Under the pieces are notes generated by a model. The model ran no database searches, was not told the origin of the DNA, and was given only the letters and a program-made list of their open reading frames with translations. The translations under genes were made by a program, and so were the position numbers. Shown here piece after piece: positions 8,517 through 16,975 of a stretch of 64,000 nt of DNA (positions within the stretch are counted from its first letter, which is position 1; every line of letters starts with the position of its first letter). The stretch spans positions 21,389-85,388 of the forward strand of contig JAMCUL010000012.1 in NCBI GenBank assembly GCA_023381355.1, in the 5' to 3' direction. Source of the DNA: Thermoplasmatota archaeon. GTDB taxonomy: Archaea > Thermoplasmatota > Thermoplasmata > Thermoplasmatales > Thermoplasmataceae.

Positions 8517-9949
8517 TCAAGTGTTGCCTGCCTTACCTCAAGCTCGCCTTCAACTTTTATGGGATATCTTGCAGTAAGGCATCCCAGGCATAGCTCACGT
8601 TCGGTCATCCCTATGCCTTTCATGAGTCCATTCATTGAAAGATATGCAACGGAATCAGCCCCTATGATCTGCGCCACCTCCTCCATTGACTTATTCAATG
8701 CAATGAACTGATCCCTCGTCTTCATGTCTATTCCAAAGTAGCATGGAGAGATTATGGGGGGAGCGCCTATCCTGACATGAACTTCAGTGGCACCCGCATT
8801 CCTTAGAATCCCAACTATACGTTTCATTGTAGTACCGCGAACGATACTGTCATCCACAAGGACAATCCTCTTGCCTTCAACAACACTCTTAATCGGGTTC
8901 AGTTTTATCTTGATTGCCGTATCCCTGTTGTTTTCGCCGGGCATTATGAAAGTTCTCTCCGAATACCTGTTCTTGAATAATCCCTCACTGTACTCAATGC
9001 CCGACTGCAGTGCATATCCAAGGGCCTGTGTTCTCCCAGAATCCGGAACAGGGATGACAATGTCGGCCGTGACGGGGAATTCCTTTGCAAGTTCCATCCC
9101 CATCTTCAGTCTTGCATCATATACCTCCTGCTTGTCAATAATGCTGTCCGGTCTTGCGAAGTAAACCCATTCAAACATGCAGTGGGAAAGCCTTGGAGAT
9201 GGGTTCTTTATGAGGCTCGTGTAGGTTCCGTCCATAAACTCTATGACCTCACCTGGATCCACATCCCTTATTATCGTGCCACCAAGTACATCAATCGCGG
9301 AGCTTTCTGAGGCAACAATATAATCATTCCCCACTTTACCAAGTATGAGTGGCCTGAATCCCATCGGGTCCCTGAGGGCATACATTTTCCCCTGTACGAG
9401 GAGGATGGCAGAATAAGATCCCTTGAGGATATCCATTGAACTCCTGAGACCTGCCCTCGTTCCCTTCAGTTTCATCTCCCTTGCAATAATGTTGAGCATT
9501 ACTTCCGTATCCGTTTTTGTGAGAAATGGAACTCCCTTCTCCTTCAATTCCTCGCGTAACGCATTGTGGTTAACAATTTCGCCATTATGTGCAAGCGCCA
9601 TGTCACCATTCGAGGTCGATATCAAAAATGGGCCCGCTCCTGTAAGGTTTTTCTGTCCCGCAGTGGAATATCTGTTATGACCTATTCCTGTATTTCCCTG
9701 AGGAACCTGACCACTCTCAATATACGGCCTGAAACCCTCAAAAACATAACCATCCACCTTGAGTAAATTCACCCTTCTTCCATCAAAAATTGCAACTCCA
9801 GAGGCCTCCTGGCCACGGTGTTGAAGCGTTCTCAGTGAAACGTAGAGCTTATCAAAAGCTCCACTTGTGCCATAGTAACCAACTACGGCACAGTTCTCAC
9901 TTGGTTTTAGCCCAGTTATAGGATCGAAGTTTTGGGGCTGGGAAGCCAC
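8507..9949 (-). CDS. purF: Amidophosphoribosyltransferase
   Basis: PurF makes phosphoribosylamine from PRPP and glutamine, the first step of purine synthesis. Cys20 (ENCAVVGYYG) would be the N-terminal nucleophile after removal of a 19-residue propeptide. Glutaminase motifs (RTLQHRGQEASG, GHNRYST) are followed by the PRPP loop VLVDDSIVRGTT. Four Cys (HCMFEW, SPCYFG and CLGC) match the positions of the Fe-S ligands of the Bacillus-type enzyme. The GTG start lies inside rpl37e (53-base overlap); an in-frame stop lies just upstream and no other start is available before Cys20. It is last in the lsm-rpl37e-purF operon and convergent with nop5. Confidence 0.94.
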   Translation of the reverse strand: MASQPQNFDPITGLKPSENCAVVGYYGTSGAFDKLYVSLRTLQHRGQEASGVAIFDGRRVNLLKVDGYVFEGFRPYIESGQVPQGNTGIGHNRYSTAGQKNLTGAGPFLISTSNGDMALAHNGEIVNHNALREELKEKGVPFLTKTDTEVMLNIIAREMKLKGTRAGLRSSMDILKGSYSAILLVQGKMYALRDPMGFRPLILGKVGNDYIVASESSAIDVLGGTIIRDVDPGEVIEFMDGTYTSLIKNPSPRLSHCMFEWVYFARPDSIIDKQEVYDARLKMGMELAKEFPVTADIVIPVPDSGRTQALGYALQSGIEYSEGLFKNRYSERTFIMPGENNRDTAIKIKLNPIKSVVEGKRIVLVDDSIVRGTTMKRIVGILRNAGATEVHVRIGAPPIISPCYFGIDMKTRDQFIALNKSMEEVAQIIGADSVAYLSMNGLMKGIGMTERELCLGCLTARYPIKVEGELEVRQATLDQA

Positions 9950-10061
9950 AGTGAGCGCACCTCTTTTCTCTTACGTGGTAAGAGTGATGTCCACATCTTC
10001 TGCATCTGATGTGAACCTTCTTGTTGTTCATCTTTCCCATTACTGCTGTTCCATTACTCAT
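9897..10061 (-). CDS. rpl37e: 50S ribosomal protein L37e (eL37)
   Basis: A 54-codon gene not in the ORF track. It reads MSNGTAVMGKMNNKKVHIRC, then CRRCGHHSYHV and CAHCGFPAPKLRSYNWAKTK (20 residues). The two CxxC pairs form the zinc finger of eL37, and the C-terminal LRSYNW is diagnostic. The ATG overlaps the lsm stop by four bases. Its 3' end overlaps the purF start by 53 bases in another frame. The lsm-rpl37e pairing is common in Euryarchaeota. Confidence 0.93.
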   Translation of the reverse strand: MSNGTAVMGKMNNKKVHIRCRRCGHHSYHVREKRCAHCGFPAPKLRSYNWAKTK

Positions 10062-10312
10062 TGGTCATCACCTTTTGATGGGGACACATATATCACGTTG
10101 TCCCCTCTTACAAGTATCCTGTTATGGAAACTCTTGGCCTCACCGTTTATTATCTCGCTGGCGTTTCTCAGAACGAGATTCATGTATACGTCATTACCTT
10201 CTAGGATACCTGAATATCCTCTGTTTCCCTTGACGTCAACAAGAACGTTCTTTTCTGCTGAGTTTCTTAAAACGTCCAGCGGTTTATTTCCTGTATCTGG
10301 ATTTTTTGGCAT
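10058..10312 (-). CDS. lsm: Sm-like archaeal protein (Lsm)
   Basis: The 84-residue protein has the two Sm motifs: Sm1 around NVLVDVKGNRGYSGILEG and NDVYMNLVL, and Sm2 around NRILVRGDNVIYVS. Archaeal Lsm proteins form heptameric rings that bind U-rich RNA. The track extends further upstream, but the ATG at 10312 (MPKNPDTGNKPLD) gives the normal length. A TATA-like stretch lies about 30 bases before it. It is first in the lsm-rpl37e-purF operon. Confidence 0.92.
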   Translation of the reverse strand: MPKNPDTGNKPLDVLRNSAEKNVLVDVKGNRGYSGILEGNDVYMNLVLRNASEIINGEAKSFHNRILVRGDNVIYVSPSKGDDQ

Positions 10313-10337
10313 ACTGATTATAGGCTTATAGAACTGG

Positions 10338-10350
10338 CATATAAAAAAAT
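10338..10350 (-). promoter_or_regulatory. TATA-like box for lsm-rpl37e-purF
   Basis: On the minus strand an AT-rich TTTTTTATATG stretch is centred about 30 bases before the lsm ATG. The gene begins the operon and no Shine-Dalgarno precedes the start, so a short or absent leader is likely. Inferred from sequence only. Confidence 0.4.
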
Positions 10351-11200
10351 ATCTAAAGAAATACGAATTCAGGATAATGTTGAAATGCAGGGCCAAAAAC
10401 ATTTAGTCCGGCAGGGTCGAAGGAATGCACTTCAGTCAGGGTGTTGATGCAAATTTCTCTATTTTTTGCAATTATATACTGGAAAACATCCTTTGTTATA
10501 AGCGGGAAAATTCATTTTTAGCCGATCTACATTCGGAGTCACCAGATAAATAAGGGCTGTTCCTTGCTGTTAATCCTGGCAATCATTCATACCTTCATGA
10601 CTCAGGTATTTGCTGAAACATCAATCTTTTCAAGTTATATTTGCCTCAATTTCGGTAACAGAATGCATGACGCAAGTGGGCAATTACATAAACGCTCAGC
10701 CCGGGCATATGGGATAAATCACTTCAAAAAGCATCATTCCAGAAGATTCATATTGAGGAAGATACAGTAGGAGGGGAAGAAATTAAATATCGCTTTTAAT
10801 GTGCCGCATGAAATATGGGTTGAATGAGAAATGGATTACTGTTAGTCCCATCTGCCTTAATTATGTATTATCTTAAAGTGGTTTCAAGGGAAATCCAGAA
10901 TGAAGCCATATCCTCGGCCGGTCAAATTTGGGTCCATGGCAGTAAGCCACCTGGCAGAATCACAGTAATTATAAGGCTAAACGATATCAAAGTTACCAAA
11001 AAAAGACATGAAAAAATCACACAATGAGATGTCAATTACACTGATATTTTCATCTCAGATTGAATGAATTTCACTAATAGAGGGATTTAGATTCTCGAGT
11101 TGGAGAGCATAAATGAAGGTGCAGGCAACCCAGAAGGAAAAATGATTCATTTCTGAATAAATACTTATATGGATAATGAATACTGGTAAAATCAACACTC
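10351..11200. other. Intergenic region without a recognised gene
   Basis: About 850 bases between divergent lsm and rpl44e. Two short plus-strand ORFs (10564-10770 and 10824-11027) have no recognisable motif, no good ribosome site and a composition unlike neighbouring genes, so I do not call them. I see no tRNA, rRNA or clear C/D or H/ACA signature. It could hold a small RNA or a decayed gene. Confidence 0.5.
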
Positions 11201-11201
11201 A

Positions 11202-11216
11202 AGTTTGATATTTAAG
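11202..11216 (+). promoter_or_regulatory. TATA-like box for the rpl44e operon
   Basis: GTTTGATATTTAAG is centred about 24 bases before the ATG at 11233, the distance expected for a leaderless transcript. A second AT box (ACTTATAT) lies near 11165 and could give a longer leader. Confidence 0.45.
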
Positions 11217-11232
11217 GGTGAATGTAGTGAAA

Positions 11233-11511
11233 ATGCCAAAGAATATGAAGATGTACTGCAAATACTGCAAGGAGCACACAAACCACGAGGTAGAGAGGGT
11301 AAGAAAGAGGAAGGCGAGTGAACTCAGGGCAGGTCAGAGGAGATTCAGGAGAGTAACCTCAGGTTTCGGAGGTTTTCCAAGACCCAGATTCGAGGGAAGG
11401 GAAAAGCCAACCAAGAGAGTCAGCATCAGGTACAGGTGCCTGAAGTGCAAGAGGGCTACGACAAGTCCAACCCAGAGGGCAAAGAAATTCGAGATTGTTG
11501 AGGTGAGATAA
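11233..11511 (+). CDS. rpl44e: 50S ribosomal protein L44e (eL42)
   Basis: The 92-residue zinc protein of the large subunit E-site region has CKYCKEHTNHEV at the N-terminus and YRCLKCKRATTS near the C-terminus, giving the two CxxC pairs. The central basic part (RRFRRVTSGFGGFPRP) is typical. The track begins at a GTG at 11218, but the family start MPKNMKMYC is the ATG at 11233, which a TATA-like box supports. The gene shares one base with the rps27e ATG and heads an operon with S27e, aIF2-alpha and Nop10. Confidence 0.93.
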   Translation: MPKNMKMYCKYCKEHTNHEVERVRKRKASELRAGQRRFRRVTSGFGGFPRPRFEGREKPTKRVSIRYRCLKCKRATTSPTQRAKKFEIVEVR

Positions 11512-11708
11512 TGGCAGAGAAGGAAATGAAGAAACTCAAGGGAAAGCAAAACAGGTTCATCAAGATAAAGTGTCCTGAGTGTGGAAATGAGCAGATTACA
11601 TTCACAAGGGCCTCAAGCAACGTGACTTGTCATATTTGCGGGGCTGAAATAGTTAAACCAACCGGTGGCCTGATTAAAACATCAGGTGAGATTGTAGAAG
11701 AATACTGA
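11511..11708 (+). CDS. rps27e: 30S ribosomal protein S27e (eS27)
   Basis: The 65-residue zinc-ribbon protein of the small subunit has the CPECGNEQITFTRASSNVTC core followed by HICG, giving CxxC-x14-CxxC. Length and motifs fit archaeal eS27. The start overlaps the L44e stop and the TGATG junction couples it to aIF2-alpha. The order rpl44e-rps27e-aIF2-alpha-nop10 is widely conserved in Euryarchaeota. Confidence 0.95.
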   Translation: MAEKEMKKLKGKQNRFIKIKCPECGNEQITFTRASSNVTCHICGAEIVKPTGGLIKTSGEIVEEY

Positions 11709-12484
11709 TGAATATGGAAACTGAGATACCTGAGGAAGGTGACCTTGTTGTCGTCACCATTTTGAAGGTCGACAAATTTAGTGCAGACGTAAGGCTGGAT
11801 GAATATCCCGGGGTGAATGGGTATATTCACATATCAGAGGTTGCCAGCGGATGGGTCAAGTTCATTCGTGATCATCTGAGAGAGGGCCAGAAGACTGTTT
11901 GCAAGGTTCTTCAGGTTGATCCTAAGAGGCGGGTTGTTGAATTATCGCTGAAGAGGGTAAATGAGCACCAGAAGAGAGACAAGATTTCTCAATGGAAAAA
12001 TGACCAGAAAGCCGATAAGCTTATGGAGATAGTTGCCCAGAATTTGAAGAAGAAGACGGAGCAGTGCATGGAGGAATTTGGCAACGATCTCATTCAGAAA
12101 TATGGCTCTCTATACGAAGCATTCGAGGAGGCATCAAGTGAGGGAGACGAATTCATGAAAGGTACGAGAGCAAAGTGGAGAACCGCTTTCATAAAGGTTG
12201 CAGAACAGAATGTTGCCTCTCCTTTTGTGAAGATTGGAGGAAAGATGGAAATGTATTCCCTTGCATCTGATGGCATAGATAAAGTCAAGGCATGCCTTGC
12301 GGCTGGCCAGAGAGAAGGGGTTCAGATCCAGTATGCAGGTGCTCCCAGATATCTCATAAAAGTAAAAAGCCGTGAATTCAAGGAAGCAGAAGATATCCTA
12401 AAAAATTCTATCCAGAATATGCAGGAAAGTTCCAAGAAGCTGGGTGTATCTTTTGAGTTTGAAAGGGAAAGTAAGGAAAAATGA
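11708..12484 (+). CDS. eif2a: Translation initiation factor aIF2, alpha subunit
   Basis: aIF2-alpha is part of the heterotrimer that brings initiator tRNA to the ribosome. The 258-residue protein has an N-terminal S1/OB domain at about 12-85 (GYIHISEVASGWVKFIRDHL; VLQVDPKRRVVELSLKRV). A helical domain and a C-terminal alpha/beta domain (about 175-255) follow, as in archaeal homologues. The ATG at 11708 overlaps the rps27e stop. The end overlaps nop10 by four bases. Confidence 0.95.
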   Translation: MNMETEIPEEGDLVVVTILKVDKFSADVRLDEYPGVNGYIHISEVASGWVKFIRDHLREGQKTVCKVLQVDPKRRVVELSLKRVNEHQKRDKISQWKNDQKADKLMEIVAQNLKKKTEQCMEEFGNDLIQKYGSLYEAFEEASSEGDEFMKGTRAKWRTAFIKVAEQNVASPFVKIGGKMEMYSLASDGIDKVKACLAAGQREGVQIQYAGAPRYLIKVKSREFKEAEDILKNSIQNMQESSKKLGVSFEFERESKEK

Positions 12485-12639
12485 AGGGAGTTATCAGGAA
12501 ATGTCCGGTCTGTGGATTATACACACTGAAGGATGAATGTCCTAAATGCCAGAAAAGCACTGTTGTGGCAGGCCCACCTAAGTATTCTACTTCTGACAGG
12601 TTCCAGAAATACAGGCTAGAAGAACTGGAGAAGATTTAA
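12481..12639 (+). CDS. nop10: H/ACA RNP protein Nop10
   Basis: A 52-codon gene absent from the ORF track. It starts MKGVIRKCPVCGLYTLKDEC and continues CPKC, giving the two CxxC pairs of the archaeal Nop10 zinc ribbon. The C-terminal PPKYSTSDRFQKYRLEEL is the conserved Cbf5-binding tail. It overlaps the aIF2-alpha stop (ATGA) and is followed one base later by the PAC2 gene. Together with cbf5 at 6635 it shows that H/ACA pseudouridylation is present. Confidence 0.95.
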   Translation: MKGVIRKCPVCGLYTLKDECPKCQKSTVVAGPPKYSTSDRFQKYRLEELEKI

Positions 12640-12640
12640 A

Positions 12641-13402
12641 ATGGATAGAATAGTAATTAAAAAAATAGAAGAAAATATAACGTTCGAAAGTCCACCGGTA
12701 TTGGTATGTGGGCTTCCCGGAATAGGAAACGTGGCAAGGCTTGCCGTGGACTACATTGTAGAGAAACTGAAGATGTCCAAGATATATGATATCTACTCCA
12801 CACATCTTCCCGCACAGGTTTTCGTTAATTCAAACGGAACAGCATTTCTTCCAAAGAACAGCGTATATATGAAGAACATCTCCAAGAAGAAGAGCATGAT
12901 CATCTTTACCGGAGACTTCCAGGGAAATACGCCAGAAGGCCAGTATGAAATTGGAGAAACAATCCTCAACATCGCCAGGGAAAACGGCGTCAAGACCGTT
13001 TACACACTTGGAGGATATGGGATAGGTAAGCTTGTAGAGAATCCAAGGATCCTTGGTGCGGTTACAAACCTGAAGATCAGGAAGAAGCTTGAATCCGCAG
13101 GCGTCATATTCTCAGAGAATGAGCCAGGTGGTGGAATCATAGGGTCTGCTGGTGTAATTATGGGACTTGCCGGCGAGTTCTATGGCATGGATGCTGCCTG
13201 CATAATGGGTGAGACCTCAGGATATTTTACGGATCCCAAGGCCGCTCTTGCGATTATCCGGACTCTTTCAACCCTGGTTGGTTTCAGGATCAATCTCAAG
13301 GAGATGGAAGAAAGGAGCAAGAATATCGAGCAGCTAACGGAGAAGATGCAGGGTGAGATGCAGGAACGCAGCCAGAAGGATGATCTCGGATATTTCGTCT
13401 AG
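12641..13402 (+). CDS. PAC2-family protein (proteasome assembly chaperone-like)
   Basis: The 253-residue protein has the PAC2-family pattern: LVCGLPGIGNVARLAVDYIV near the N-terminus, then IIFTGDFQGNTPEGQYE and TLGGYGIGKL. GIIGSAGVIMGLAGEFYGMD follows, and a charged helical C-terminus. Archaeal members sit next to nop10/aIF2-alpha as here. They are named after the eukaryotic proteasome chaperone but their role in archaea is not well established. It probably belongs to the rpl44e operon (one-base gap after nop10). Confidence 0.88.
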   Translation: MDRIVIKKIEENITFESPPVLVCGLPGIGNVARLAVDYIVEKLKMSKIYDIYSTHLPAQVFVNSNGTAFLPKNSVYMKNISKKKSMIIFTGDFQGNTPEGQYEIGETILNIARENGVKTVYTLGGYGIGKLVENPRILGAVTNLKIRKKLESAGVIFSENEPGGGIIGSAGVIMGLAGEFYGMDAACIMGETSGYFTDPKAALAIIRTLSTLVGFRINLKEMEERSKNIEQLTEKMQGEMQERSQKDDLGYFV

Positions 13403-13764
13403 ACGTATAATATCGTGATAATCCAAATAAAATCAATTTCAGTTCATCCTGTAATATTTGATTATGAATTTGCGGGGGAAGGGATGAATTTTATCCGAAA
13501 TGGGAATCAATGTTATCTCTGAATGATATTGCGGAAACTATCCCATTTGTAAACATATAATTGTTCCCAATCTTCTTGGCCACTACATTTTTTAAATCCT
13601 CCTTTACCAGTATTCCCCTTGTCCATTCCTCCATATATTACAAAATCGGTCATAGCGACATATTGACATTGCCTCCAAGAATGCATTAGAAATATATTGT
13701 GTGAATAACTGTTCCCCAAAAAAAACAAGTGAATAGGGGTTATAAAATCTAAATCACGGTTCCT
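13403..13764. other. Intergenic region, convergent gene ends
   Basis: About 360 bases between the PAC2 gene end and the P-type ATPase end. A minus-strand ORF of 71 codons (13513-13728) has no recognisable features and is not called. A run of eight A residues near 13718 could serve as a minus-strand terminator remnant. No RNA gene is seen. Confidence 0.4.
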
Positions 13765-16128
13765 CTATATATGGTAATGCTTGAAGACGACCCCTTTAAA
13801 CCTGTCAAGGAGTATCATCCAGACAAGGGATATTACGAGCACCGCAATTATGTATATTAGAGGCACAGGTGTAACGAGTATGCCCTGCGAGGTGATTATT
13901 GTGATCACTATGATATCCAGGATTGATGCTGTAAGGAGGTATTTTGAGGGCCGTGACTTCCAGAATGCCCTCCTTTCCCTTACCATATATACAGTAAACT
14001 GACCTGAAAACACCAGCATGGCGAATATGTATGTTTGTATTTCAGGATGAGTCAGGCCGAACCTGAATCCTGTCCAGAGCACAAAGAAGCTTTCAACGAC
14101 TATAAGAAGTGCCAGCGAAACAGAGGATCCCACAAGCGACCTCACATTCCACTGCTCCGGACTCTTTGAGAAGCCCACATTATCTGTGGATATTGACATT
14201 GTGACAAAATCGTTGGCAAATAGGAGAAGGATGATGTCAAAAGGAGTCGTTACAAAGAATCCAACTATGAAGAATGAAATTGTAAGGAATATTGCCACCT
14301 GAACGGTCTTTATTATCTTGTTCAGGGTGTATGTGAGCATCCTCTGAAATATCTTCCTTCCATCCTCAACAGCAGAAACAATATCCTCAAGCCCCTCATG
14401 TGTAAGCACGATGCTTGCCGAAGCTTTTGCAACGTCCGTTGCATTAGAAACGGCAATTCCAACCTCCGCCTGCTTGAGTGCAGGAGCGTCATTAACACCG
14501 TCTCCGGTCATTCCAGTTATGTGTTTTTCATTCTGGAGTTCCTTCACAATATTGTACTTGTCTTCAGGATATACCTCTGCAACCACGTCACAGTCATCGA
14601 TCTTCTCCTTGCCACTTCTTATATCGCCGATTGCACAGCTGCTCTGTCCAATACCGACTTCCCTCCCTATCTCGCTTCCAATTGCTGATGAATCTCCTGT
14701 TATCATTCTGGGTCGAATGCCCATAGCCTTGAGTTGTGCTATGAATCTTGAAGAATCCTTTCTTGGCGGGTCATAAAGCGGGATAAGCCCAAGGAAAGTC
14801 CTCTCCTTCTCCCCAATCTTTGCAACACCAAGAGTCCTGAACCCTTTCTCCGCAAAATTCTTCACCCTGTCAAGTATCTCCCCCTTGTTTTCAACTTCGC
14901 ACAGTCCTACAATTATCTGGGGTGCGCCCTTCATAACAAGAAATTCTCCATTATCTGTCTCAATCTTTGCCTCGGTCCTCTTGATTGCAGGATCAAATGG
15001 AACAAATTCCTTCCTCGTAACATTTGGAATGCTGTATCCCTGCCTCTTCGTGTAATCTATGACCGCCATATCAATTGCATCCATTGTGGATATGTCGGAT
15101 GCAATCATTGCATAGTACATGAGTTCATTCTCGGTTGAATTATAAACAACGGGGTCGCTTACGGAGAGCCTGTTTTCGGTGATTGTTCCGGTCTTATCAA
15201 GACAGAGGGTGTCCATGGAGGCTGCATCCTCAACCGCCGTCAGTTTTGTAACAAGAACGCCCTTCCTTGACAGATCAAGGGCCCCGATTGCCATTGCCAT
15301 TGTAAATGTGGCAGGGAGTGCAACCGGGACAGACGCAATAAGTACAACAAGCGAGAATGGTATGACATCCGTGAGGCTAACATGTATGTATAATGAATAT
15401 GACAGGAGAATTGCAATCAGTACAAAATCCATGACAACGAGATATTTTACAATGTCAAGGATCAGGGCTTCAAGATGTGACTTAGCTCCTGCAAGATTCA
15501 CAAGCTGTGCTGTCTTTCCAAAGATAGTTGAAGACCCTGTTGCAATAACGACACCTGTTGATTCACCACGTTTAAGGACTGAACTTGAATAAAGTATACT
15601 TCCCTTTGTCTTTTTCACGGGAAGTGATTCCCCTGTAAGCATGGACTGGTCAGCCTGGGACTCGCCATCTATGACCTTAAGGTCCCCGGGTATTATGTCT
15701 CCCATCCTCACATGAACAATGTCTCCCGGCACAATTTTAGATGCGTCCATATTCTTCCATGTTCCATCCCTCAGGACTCTTGCAGTCACGCTTACCTTTT
15801 TCTTCAGGACGTCAATGGCATCCTGCGCCTTAAGTTCCTGGACATAGCTTACAATTGCATTGAATACAAGGAGGAACAGGATAACATACATGTCCAGGTA
15901 TTTCCCAAACATGTAAGTCAGAATAACAGTAAGCTCGAGCATCCAGGGAACAGGAGCCCAGAATTTCAGGGCGAATTTCAATACTGGATTTACCTTCTTT
16001 TCGGTTATGGCATTGAGTCCATACTTCCGGAGACGTTCAGCTGCTTCTGCCTCACTGATACCATTAGTGCTGGAATTAAGTCGCCTCAGGGCATGCTCAA
16101 CCGGTTCATTCTCTCGGCCACTTTCCAT
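13765..16128 (-). CDS. Plasma-membrane proton-efflux P-type ATPase (type IIIA-like)
   Basis: An ATP-driven cation pump of the cytoplasmic membrane, most like fungal/plant H+-ATPases and their archaeal homologues. Features in order are the N-terminal cation-ATPase segment, TM1-2, actuator motif TGESLPVKK and the phosphorylation site CLDKTGTITENRL. The hinge motif MTGDGVNDAPALKQAEVGIA and the C-terminal TM segments follow. A regulatory C-terminal tail is absent. The track starts at 16212; the ATG at 16128 (MESGRENEP) lies about 26 bases after a TATA-like box, and ATG 16137 is the alternative. Proton specificity is a family inference; in an acidophile it could oppose acid influx. Confidence 0.88.
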   Translation of the reverse strand: MESGRENEPVEHALRRLNSSTNGISEAEAAERLRKYGLNAITEKKVNPVLKFALKFWAPVPWMLELTVILTYMFGKYLDMYVILFLLVFNAIVSYVQELKAQDAIDVLKKKVSVTARVLRDGTWKNMDASKIVPGDIVHVRMGDIIPGDLKVIDGESQADQSMLTGESLPVKKTKGSILYSSSVLKRGESTGVVIATGSSTIFGKTAQLVNLAGAKSHLEALILDIVKYLVVMDFVLIAILLSYSLYIHVSLTDVIPFSLVVLIASVPVALPATFTMAMAIGALDLSRKGVLVTKLTAVEDAASMDTLCLDKTGTITENRLSVSDPVVYNSTENELMYYAMIASDISTMDAIDMAVIDYTKRQGYSIPNVTRKEFVPFDPAIKRTEAKIETDNGEFLVMKGAPQIIVGLCEVENKGEILDRVKNFAEKGFRTLGVAKIGEKERTFLGLIPLYDPPRKDSSRFIAQLKAMGIRPRMITGDSSAIGSEIGREVGIGQSSCAIGDIRSGKEKIDDCDVVAEVYPEDKYNIVKELQNEKHITGMTGDGVNDAPALKQAEVGIAVSNATDVAKASASIVLTHEGLEDIVSAVEDGRKIFQRMLTYTLNKIIKTVQVAIFLTISFFIVGFFVTTPFDIILLLFANDFVTMSISTDNVGFSKSPEQWNVRSLVGSSVSLALLIVVESFFVLWTGFRFGLTHPEIQTYIFAMLVFSGQFTVYMVRERRAFWKSRPSKYLLTASILDIIVITIITSQGILVTPVPLIYIIAVLVISLVWMILLDRFKGVVFKHYHI

Positions 16129-16149
16129 ATTGACCATAAATACTTGATA

Positions 16150-16160
16150 GCATAAAAAAG
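16150..16160 (-). promoter_or_regulatory. TATA-like box for the P-type ATPase
   Basis: CTTTTTTATG on the minus strand is centred about 26 bases before the ATG at 16128, the spacing expected if that ATG is the first base of a leaderless message. Confidence 0.45.
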
Positions 16161-16273
16161 GTAAGTGGATATCTGTGTCATGATTTCCCGCAGCATCAGT
16201 GAGCAGGTACATAGAGGGAGTTTTTTCAAGGATAAACTTTTATTGCAGCATTAAAATACGTTGAAGATCTGGA

Positions 16274-16738
16274 ATGAAATGGGTTACAAGAGAAAAGGCA
16301 AAGGTGGATAGAATCGCATGTCCCTGGCTGATCCATAGATTCGTGGATTCAGACGCGGAGTTTATATTTGTACCGGGGAAAATGGTGATGGAAGTTGCGA
16401 AGAATGAATCTGCCATCCCATTTGATATTGAAGGTGCAGAACTGATGCACTACATGGATAATGGTGAGGAGCGTGTAACCTTTGACGCAATCATAAGGAA
16501 GTACAGTCTGAAGGATGATGCGCTGCTTGAACTGGCCAGGATAGTAAGAGGTGCGGATGCCAGCATTCCTGATGCTCCCGTTGAATCTGCAGGCCTTGAG
16601 GCCGCAGCGCTTGGTTTCAGGAAAATCAGCAGAGATGACCATGAAAACATGAAGTTGCAATTTCCACTGTATGACGCACTTTATCAGTATGTCAGAAACA
16701 GGCTTGAACAGGGGACACATCTTGAGCATTCAAGATGA
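16274..16738 (+). CDS. ChrB C-terminal domain-like protein (chromate resistance family)
   Basis: The 154-residue protein starts KWVTREKAKVDRIACPWLIH and continues RFVDSDAEFIFVP, the characteristic opening of the ChrB C-terminal (Chrome_Resist) domain. In bacteria the domain is found in ChrB, a chromate-sensing regulator beside the ChrA efflux pump. Here the N-terminal ChrB region is absent and no ChrA is in the window, so the function in chromate response is uncertain. The gene is divergent from the P-type ATPase across about 145 bases. Confidence 0.8.
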   Translation: MKWVTREKAKVDRIACPWLIHRFVDSDAEFIFVPGKMVMEVAKNESAIPFDIEGAELMHYMDNGEERVTFDAIIRKYSLKDDALLELARIVRGADASIPDAPVESAGLEAAALGFRKISRDDHENMKLQFPLYDALYQYVRNRLEQGTHLEHSR

Positions 16739-16948
16739 TCAATCTTCAAATCGAAATTACTGGTGATGGCATATCTTCTGAGGTATATTCATTCATGTAA
16801 ACAAGGGGTGAATTGTATTTATGCCTGCATATTGTTTCCGGGAGGAGATGCTTACGGTTTTCGCATCACGATTGAACATTCGCATGCATGATCTGCCAGT
16901 GATATGGATGCCCCGAATCACTGAAATAGCATAAAGGTACTGGAAAAC

Positions 16949-16958
16949 ACTTTAAAGT
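16949..16958 (+). promoter_or_regulatory. TATA-like box for top6B
   Basis: ACTTTAAAG lies centred about 24 bases before the top6B ATG, consistent with a leaderless transcript for the top6B-top6A operon. Confidence 0.45.
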
Positions 16959-16975
16959 CGAATACATGTTGGATT

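Noticed and set aside
10564-11027. Two plus-strand ORFs between lsm and rpl44e
   Set aside because: No motif, poor ribosome sites and unusual composition; probably chance ORFs.
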